NCBI GenBank assembly: GCA_002413665.1
Contig: DHXK01000220.1
Span: 1-19,409 of the forward strand
Direction of reading: 5' to 3'
Source of the DNA: Legionellales bacterium UBA5158
Lineage (GTDB): Bacteria; Pseudomonadota; Gammaproteobacteria; DSM-16500
Length of the DNA stretch: 19,409 nucleotides
The notes under the pieces were generated by a model. The model saw only the letters and a list, made by a program, of their open reading frames with translations, was not told where the DNA came from and did no database searches. The stretch's first letter is position 1. The number at the start of each line of letters is the position of its first letter. A program made the position numbers and the translations under genes. Shown here piece by piece: positions 14,778 through 19,409 of this stretch.

Positions 14778-16787
14778 ATGCAAAATCGTAATAACGAGGA
14801 AGGTTTGTTATTTTCAAATATAAATGGGGAAGCCATACTGGATCCAAGACATGAAGCGAATCCAAAAAAACGTATTCATGACTATCAAGCCAGCCACGCA
14901 GAAACAAATACATATATTGCAGAGTTTAAAGGTTCACGGTACAGGCAGGAAGACCAATTCACTGTAGAATCTATTCCTGAATTTAATTTTTTATCTGATA
15001 ATCAAAAGATACCTGTTCTAAAAGATGCTATCAATGTTATTGAAGAAGAAATGCAAAATTCGGAACTCGGAACCATGAAAGGAGGGTCGACACTTTGCAC
15101 GGTTGTTATGTCTGGCAAATCACTTTATACAGCAAACGTTGGTGACAGTACTGCTATTTTAGTTGTCAGAAATCATTTAAAAGAAATCACAGAATTCAAA
15201 TTGTTAAATCAAGTACTTCATTACATTGGTTACTATAATGTAGAATTTTTACGTTCGAAAGGTGTAGCTGTTAGTCGTACGCAATTACGCATGATAGATG
15301 AAAATGGCGATCCTAGTATTAATATATATCGCGCAATGGGTGATTTTGAACTTATCTCTTCTGGTCTATCTTCTAAACCGGATATGTATGTTGATAATGT
15401 TATCATTCCAGAAAATGGTGATGCATTTGTTATTAATGCGTGTGATGGATTAACAGAAAGCTTAACACTTATTCAATTAAAACTTTTTTTAAAACAAAAT
15501 AAGCAAACTGCTTTAGAAGAGCTCCCTTTACTGCTAACAAATTATGCTTATCATTGTGGTTCTAACGATAATGTAACTGTTATTATTACGCCCATAGAAG
15601 AAAATAAAGCTAAACTTATCGCAGTCTTTGATGGTCATTCCGGAGATCATGTTTCTCTTTATTTAAATAAACATTTTAGTCGTCGTTTGCAAAATGAAAT
15701 TCTTTTAAAAAATTGTTTTAATGGAGAAGAGAATATAGAAACCAGTGAAGTTAATAAAAAACTGTTAGCACAACAACGGGAACAGACTATTGCTTTACAA
15801 TCACAGTTACAAAGATACCAATTGCATGATTTTTTTTTTACAATTAATAAATCTTATTTTGAAGTATTTAAGTCTTGTAAAACAAATGAGGAAAAATTTT
15901 CCTTAGCGACACTCCATTATAAGAATTTATTTACTGTATTAGCAAAAGTGATGGAAGCTTTAACTTTGAGAGCAGCTTATTCTTTAGGATTGTCTCCAAG
16001 CGATCAATCAAGATTTAAAAAGTCTAATGTAGATCCTGATATTAAATCCGTGATCACCAATCTTGAATCTAAGGCAAAAAATTTAATTAAGTCTTACGAT
16101 GCAACATTATCCATCCCTTATTCAGAAGTTAAATACAATGAAATGTTAGTCATTTTAGCTGAGTCTACTCGCGTTATACTCAATTCAAACTTGATTGCCG
16201 TAACATCGCTAGTTACACAGTTGTTGGGAAAAAAACTCTATTCTGACGTATTACAACAAGCAAATAATTTGCACGATAAGATTAAACTGTGTTGCTTAGA
16301 GAAAAAACCGTTATCACCTCCTGATGTCAATCTCACCAGTAATGAAATGGATATCATCTTATTTTCTACCTATGTAGATACCTATAGATTTAGTCGAGAG
16401 AAATTACTTTTTGATCATAGTCGACCAGGCGATAAAGTTGCCCGTTGGATTGAAGAAATACTTAAAGTCAGATTTCCTGAGATTGTTAGTATTTATAATA
16501 TAAGACCTCACGGTGACTTTGACTTCTCACTCACTAATCGTATCTTATGGCATATCGGTGAAAATTCTCCTGCTTTGGTTGATAAAATTCATTTAGAGCT
16601 ACAATTATTGCAGGCCACTAAAAATCCTAGCAATGAAAAACTTTTTATTGCTACAGGAAAATTATTAGGTCGATTAGGTAAATCAGGTTTTGAAAAGTGC
16701 TCGGTATTTTTTAATCCTGACCATGAAAATAATGCCTCTATTCATGAGTCTGAGATAAAAACTTATTTTCAAAAAAACTCTATGTAA
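14778..16787 (+). CDS. PP2C-like Ser/Thr phosphatase with relocated DGHxG segment and long C-terminal extension
   Basis: 669 residues from the ATG at 14778, preceded by AGGAG (14769-14773). The frame is open back to a TTG at 14628, but no ribosome-binding site supports that. PP2C motifs, numbered from this start: KGSRYRQED (51-59), GGST (102-105), VGDSTA (121-126), RAMGD (185-189), ACDGLTE (221-227), SNDNVTVII (262-270), then VFDGHSGDHVSLYLNKHF (283-300). In ordinary PP2C enzymes the DGHxG strand and helix lie between the first and second of these; here they follow the last. All acidic metal ligands expected from the family seem present (Glu58/Asp59, Asp285, Asp223, Asp264), so activity is plausible. 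The DHKP motif is missing. Residues about 310-669 are helical and unrecognised. No signal peptide. Inferred to be a phosphatase effector that removes phosphate from host Ser/Thr proteins. Confidence 0.85.
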   Translation: MQNRNNEEGLLFSNINGEAILDPRHEANPKKRIHDYQASHAETNTYIAEFKGSRYRQEDQFTVESIPEFNFLSDNQKIPVLKDAINVIEEEMQNSELGTMKGGSTLCTVVMSGKSLYTANVGDSTAILVVRNHLKEITEFKLLNQVLHYIGYYNVEFLRSKGVAVSRTQLRMIDENGDPSINIYRAMGDFELISSGLSSKPDMYVDNVIIPENGDAFVINACDGLTESLTLIQLKLFLKQNKQTALEELPLLLTNYAYHCGSNDNVTVIITPIEENKAKLIAVFDGHSGDHVSLYLNKHFSRRLQNEILLKNCFNGEENIETSEVNKKLLAQQREQTIALQSQLQRYQLHDFFFTINKSYFEVFKSCKTNEEKFSLATLHYKNLFTVLAKVMEALTLRAAYSLGLSPSDQSRFKKSNVDPDIKSVITNLESKAKNLIKSYDATLSIPYSEVKYNEMLVILAESTRVILNSNLIAVTSLVTQLLGKKLYSDVLQQANNLHDKIKLCCLEKKPLSPPDVNLTSNEMDIILFSTYVDTYRFSREKLLFDHSRPGDKVARWIEEILKVRFPEIVSIYNIRPHGDFDFSLTNRILWHIGENSPALVDKIHLELQLLQATKNPSNEKLFIATGKLLGRLGKSGFEKCSVFFNPDHENNASIHESEIKTYFQKNSM

Positions 16788-16804
16788 GAAGGGTTGGGAC
16801 CTCT

Positions 16805-16845
16805 GAGCCGAAACCGTTTGAGTGCGCTTGCATGACGTGCGGTTC
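16805..16845. repeat. Inverted repeat GAGCCG...CGGTTC between convergent genes
   Basis: GAGCCG at 16805-16810 can pair with CGGTTC at 16840-16845 (one G-T pair); an inner GTGC/GCAT hairpin is possible. It lies between the stop of the PP2C gene and the stop of the convergent EamA gene. No U-tract follows on either side. The sequence TGCGGTTC recurs at 12302-12308 plus context in the other structured block. Possibly a terminator-like barrier or a relic. Confidence 0.35.
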
Positions 16846-16891
16846 AAAATGTTAAATGTAAATGTGGCTATCACGTATGCATGATAAAATA

Positions 16892-17818
16892 TTATTTATT
16901 TGATATAGGCTGTTCTTCTATCATGACTGGTGTAATTACTTTTCGATAAGAGTGATTTAATATCCACACACCTAATAATGCGATGATGCCACCTAATAAT
17001 GACAGTACAGTTGGAACTTCGCCTAAATAAATCCAACCTAAGAATGAAGTTATAATTGGCATCCAATATAAAAAATTAACCGCGCGGGAAGCAGGCATTT
17101 TTGCTAACACATAGCTCCATGCTAAGTACGCAATTGCTGCTGGAAATATCCCTAAATAAATAACAGAAAATGTTGAATGCAATGGAGCTTGTAAAATTTC
17201 ATGCATTAATGGCATTAAATAGATAAGTAAAATGATAGCTGCACCCCAGACTAAATAGGCAGTGACTTCAATGGCATTATATTTATGAAGAAAATATTTC
17301 TGTGAAACACTATATATGCTACCTAATAATGCGGCTGTTAAAATGTATAAACTACCGACAGCGAAATTTATTTTCCCAGGATGACTAAATAAAATTAAAC
17401 TGACTCCTAATATGCTGATGAACATTCCAAAAAAACTGAGAAAATTTAATCGTTCTTTTAAAAAGACTATAGCTAATAGAGTAGTGAATACGGGTGATTG
17501 TGAAATGATAAAACTCGCAATCCCTGCAGAGACGCTCAACTCACCATAGTTTAATGCCACGTGATAGCCACCTACGGTAATGGCGCCTATACAAAGTAAT
17601 TTTATTTTATCTTTTAACATTATTTTATTTCGTTTAGGAAGATAAAGACAAAATATATAAAGACATACTGCGGCAATTAAAAAACGAAATAAAGCAAGAG
17701 ATCCAGGAGAATATCCTGTCAGACCTACGCGTATTCCTACAAATGCAGATGACCATAAAATAATAGTCACAAATAGGGCCAATTTTGTTTGTATAGAGAT
17801 GCTAGAAGTTTTTTTCAT
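16892..17818 (-). CDS. EamA-family (DMT) transporter
   Basis: 308 residues, about ten hydrophobic segments in two related five-helix halves, the usual layout of the drug/metabolite transporter superfamily. The first half opens with ILWSSAFVGIRVGL and contains the family pattern ALFRFLIAA. The second EamA half runs from about 150 to 292 and includes PAAIAYLAWSYVLAKMPASRA and LGWIYLGEVPT. An inner-membrane exporter or importer of small metabolites; the substrate cannot be told from sequence. It starts 16 bases after the stop of the oxidoreductase, with GGA directly before the ATG and another further up, so it is the last gene of the arsR operon. The genetic link suggests export of the compound, or its reduction product, sensed by the regulator. 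Confidence 0.9.
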   Translation of the reverse strand: MKKTSSISIQTKLALFVTIILWSSAFVGIRVGLTGYSPGSLALFRFLIAAVCLYIFCLYLPKRNKIMLKDKIKLLCIGAITVGGYHVALNYGELSVSAGIASFIISQSPVFTTLLAIVFLKERLNFLSFFGMFISILGVSLILFSHPGKINFAVGSLYILTAALLGSIYSVSQKYFLHKYNAIEVTAYLVWGAAIILLIYLMPLMHEILQAPLHSTFSVIYLGIFPAAIAYLAWSYVLAKMPASRAVNFLYWMPIITSFLGWIYLGEVPTVLSLLGGIIALLGVWILNHSYRKVITPVMIEEQPISNK

Positions 17819-17834
17819 TCCTTTTTTCCAAGAA

Positions 17835-18890
17835 TTAAATAAGCGTATTTAACATGATAGGGTCATAACTCATGATGTCATCATTTTGATATAGTCTTTT
17901 TATGAGATCTGGGTTTGCAATAAAAGGTCTACCCATTGCGATTAAATCAAAATGGCCTTGTGTAATGCCTTGTTTTGCACTTTCATGAGAGTAACCCCCT
18001 GATGCAACAACTGTGCCTTGACAATGCAAACGAATAAATTCAGTCATAGTCAGATTATTCAATTCCGGAAATTTTTGCGCATCGTTAAAATTGCCAGTAT
18101 GTACATAAGCGATAGGGAGTTGATTTAATTTTTCAAATAGATGTTTAAAAATATGTGCGTCACGCTCATCACCCACAATTTCATTTAGATAAGCCCCTGG
18201 TGATAATCGTATTCCAACTCGTTCATATCCAATTGCTTCACCGCAAGCCTTGATTACTTCGATAGCAAAGCGAGCCATGTTTTCAGCGTTTTCACCAAAA
18301 TTATCTAATCGTTTATTTGTGTGGTAATGTAAAAACTGATCTATCAAATATCCATTTGCGCCATGAATTTCAATGCCGTCAAAACCTGCTTTAATGGCAT
18401 TTTGTGCTGCCATCGCATAACTATCAATAAGCTCTTCTATTTCTTTCAAAGTTAAAGCACGTGATGTGCCGTAACTTAACTCATTACTACGTGAGATGCG
18501 ACCTGTCATAGTGGTTTCAGAGGAAGAGATAGGGAGCTTACCTTTAAGAAAAAAAGGATGGGAAACGCGACCTACATGCCATATTTGCATAAAGATAAGT
18601 CCATTTTTGCGATGAACTGCTTCGGTGATCAGTTTCCATTGGTTGACTTGAGTCTGAGTGAAAATTCCAGGTACATTATTATAACCCAGGCCATCTTCCT
18701 GTATCACAGTGCCTTCTGTGATAATCAATCCTGCATCTGCTCGTTTCGCATAGTACTCTGCCATGGCTACTGTAGGCTCTAAATTGTCATTAGCCTTAGC
18801 TCTAGTCATAGGTGCCATTATAATTTTATTCTTCAATGTAAAAAGATGATTTAATTTGTATTCAGTAAATAAAATATTTTCATTATTCAT
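17835..18890 (-). CDS. Old yellow enzyme family NADH:flavin oxidoreductase / alkene reductase
   Basis: 351 residues from the ATG at 18890 (AGG five bases upstream); an in-frame GTG at 18896 is less likely. FMN-dependent TIM-barrel enzyme. Family signatures: NKIIMAPMTRAKA near the N-terminus, QIWHVGR about 102-108, EIHGANGYLIDQFL with the substrate-binding pair His176 and Asn179 (OYE1 His191/Asn194), VASGGY and AMGRPFIANPDL near the C-terminus (phosphate binding). The usual RTDEYGGSIENR is RLDNFGENAENM here, a noticeable change in a loop near the active site. Members reduce activated C=C bonds of enals, maleimides, nitro compounds or quinones with NAD(P)H. Placement behind an ArsR-type regulator and before an exporter suggests detoxification of an electrophile. 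Confidence 0.92.
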   Translation of the reverse strand: MNNENILFTEYKLNHLFTLKNKIIMAPMTRAKANDNLEPTVAMAEYYAKRADAGLIITEGTVIQEDGLGYNNVPGIFTQTQVNQWKLITEAVHRKNGLIFMQIWHVGRVSHPFFLKGKLPISSSETTMTGRISRSNELSYGTSRALTLKEIEELIDSYAMAAQNAIKAGFDGIEIHGANGYLIDQFLHYHTNKRLDNFGENAENMARFAIEVIKACGEAIGYERVGIRLSPGAYLNEIVGDERDAHIFKHLFEKLNQLPIAYVHTGNFNDAQKFPELNNLTMTEFIRLHCQGTVVASGGYSHESAKQGITQGHFDLIAMGRPFIANPDLIKRLYQNDDIMSYDPIMLNTLI

Positions 18891-18910
18891 ATGCACCTAC
18901 TCTAATTTAA

Positions 18911-18930
18911 ATATCGCAAAATCCCGATAT
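18911..18930. promoter_or_regulatory. Second ArsR operator, between arsR and the oxidoreductase gene
   Basis: ATATCGCAAAATCCCGATAT; its reverse complement matches the palindrome at 19251-19270 at 19 of 20 positions. It sits 20 bases before the oxidoreductase ATG. This suggests separate control of the downstream genes, or a partner site for looping. No convincing -35/-10 pair was found beside it. Confidence 0.65.
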
Positions 18931-18944
18931 AAAAGGTTAAAATT

Positions 18945-19241
18945 TTATAACATTTCTAAGCTTTTGATTAACTCTTTAATTGTTTTTTCATTACGTTTGC
19001 AATATGTCCATTGGCCGCGACGCTCAGTGTTAATCAACCCAGCTTGTTGCAGTAACATAAGATATTGGGAAACAGTAGATTGTGACAGCCCGATTTTTTC
19101 TTCTATAAGGCCTACGCATACACCGTCGGTTTCTACATCACAATGTGAGGACGTAAAATTTTTTTTGGGCTCTTTGAGCCATTGAAGAATTTTAAGGCGT
19201 TTTTCATTGGATAAAGCTTTCAGCACAGCAATTATATTCAT
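18945..19241 (-). CDS. ArsR/SmtB-family transcriptional repressor
   Basis: 98 residues, typical for the family. Opens with ALSNEKRLKILQWLKE (first winged-helix segment); the recognition helix lies in GLSQSTVSQYLMLLQQAGLI (51-70) and the wing in NTERRGQWTYCK. Cys34 and Cys42 sit in an insertion before the helix-turn-helix (HCDVETDGVCVG) with Cys81 at the wing; these could sense metals, thiols or electrophiles. It lacks the ELCVCDL metal motif of classical ArsR. First gene of the minus-strand operon. The ATG at 19241 has no ribosome-binding site and lies six bases after a strong -10, so its mRNA probably starts at or next to the start codon. It should repress its own promoter through the palindrome at 19251-19270. 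Confidence 0.88.
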   Translation of the reverse strand: MNIIAVLKALSNEKRLKILQWLKEPKKNFTSSHCDVETDGVCVGLIEEKIGLSQSTVSQYLMLLQQAGLINTERRGQWTYCKRNEKTIKELIKSLEML

Positions 19242-19247
19242 GTCTAA

Positions 19248-19275
19248 AGTATATCGGGATTTTCCGATATGTCAA
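19248..19275 (-). promoter_or_regulatory. arsR promoter with embedded operator
   Basis: On the minus strand TTGACA (19275-19270) and TATACT (19253-19248) are separated by 16 bases, a near-consensus sigma-70 promoter. The spacer is filled by the perfect palindrome ATATCGGGATTTTCCGATAT (plus strand 19251-19270, 7-base arms, 6-base centre). A repressor bound there would exclude RNA polymerase. The start codon follows six bases after the -10. Confidence 0.8.
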
Positions 19276-19409
19276 TGCTTATTAATTAATGTGTTCCTTT
19301 CTGGCAGAATCGCGATTGGGCGGATTCTAACTAGAAGTGCGATAGTTTTCTGATATGCTGTATATTCATGAGCTTGACAAAAATTGAATGGTTCTTCTAC
19401 GGTCTTATG

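Noticed and set aside
16805..16845. Group II intron domain V.
   Set aside because: Outer GAGCCG/CGGTTC fits, but length, bulge and GNRA loop do not, and no reverse transcriptase gene or intron body is present.
19368..19409. Start of a plus-strand ORF (MSLTKIEWFFYGLM) running off the right edge.
   Set aside because: Fourteen codons, no ribosome-binding site, and the rest lies outside the window.

Overview
The window reads as AT-rich chromosomal DNA of a host-associated gammaproteobacterium, most likely of the Legionellales (Legionella/Coxiella/Berkiella-like). The evidence is a gammaproteobacterial TrpR, a cN-II type IMP/GMP 5'-nucleotidase of the kind found in Legionella, and several large orphan proteins with eukaryote-like folds (ankyrin repeats, a PP2C phosphatase, an HExxH protease). 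The last group has the look of type IV secreted effectors. The assignment is inferred from protein families only; no rRNA, tRNA or secretion gene lies in the window.

Layout. (1) 368-5296: a giant 1642-residue ankyrin protein with internally repeated modules and hydrophobic segments. (2) 5314-8389: a compact + strand operon of a lipoprotein substrate-binding subunit, a permease, an ATPase and TrpR. It is preceded by a promoter overlapping a 20-bp palindrome, and reads as a self-regulated tryptophan (or related aromatic) uptake operon. (3) 8485-9312, minus strand: a decaying locus in one reading frame with several in-frame stops, including an alpha/beta-hydrolase-like C-terminus. (4) 9410-10698: an HExxH protease-like ORF and an ankyrin ORF separated only by a -1 frame break at an A9 tract, so once, or still, one 429-residue protein. 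(5) 10743-12122: cN-II type nucleotidase. (6) 12123-12549: a non-coding stretch whose middle is GC-richer and rich in inverted repeats. (7) 12550-13960: two convergent orphan genes. (8) 14258-16787: a small exported repeat protein, then a 669-residue PP2C-like protein whose DGHxG metal-binding segment sits after the last core motif instead of near the N-terminus. (9) 16892-19275, minus strand: an arsR / old-yellow-enzyme / EamA exporter operon with two nearly identical 20-bp operators, one inside a near-consensus promoter that appears to give a leaderless arsR mRNA.

Working together. The TrpR-ABC operon and the nucleotidase fit nutrient salvage in a host-dependent bacterium. The ankyrin, protease and PP2C proteins are effector candidates. 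The arsR-OYE-EamA operon looks like a self-regulated response to a reactive electrophile or similar small molecule. The strongest candidate for something undescribed is the rearranged PP2C domain at 14778-16787, followed by the poly-A frame break at 10223-10231 and the repeat architecture of the giant ankyrin protein.
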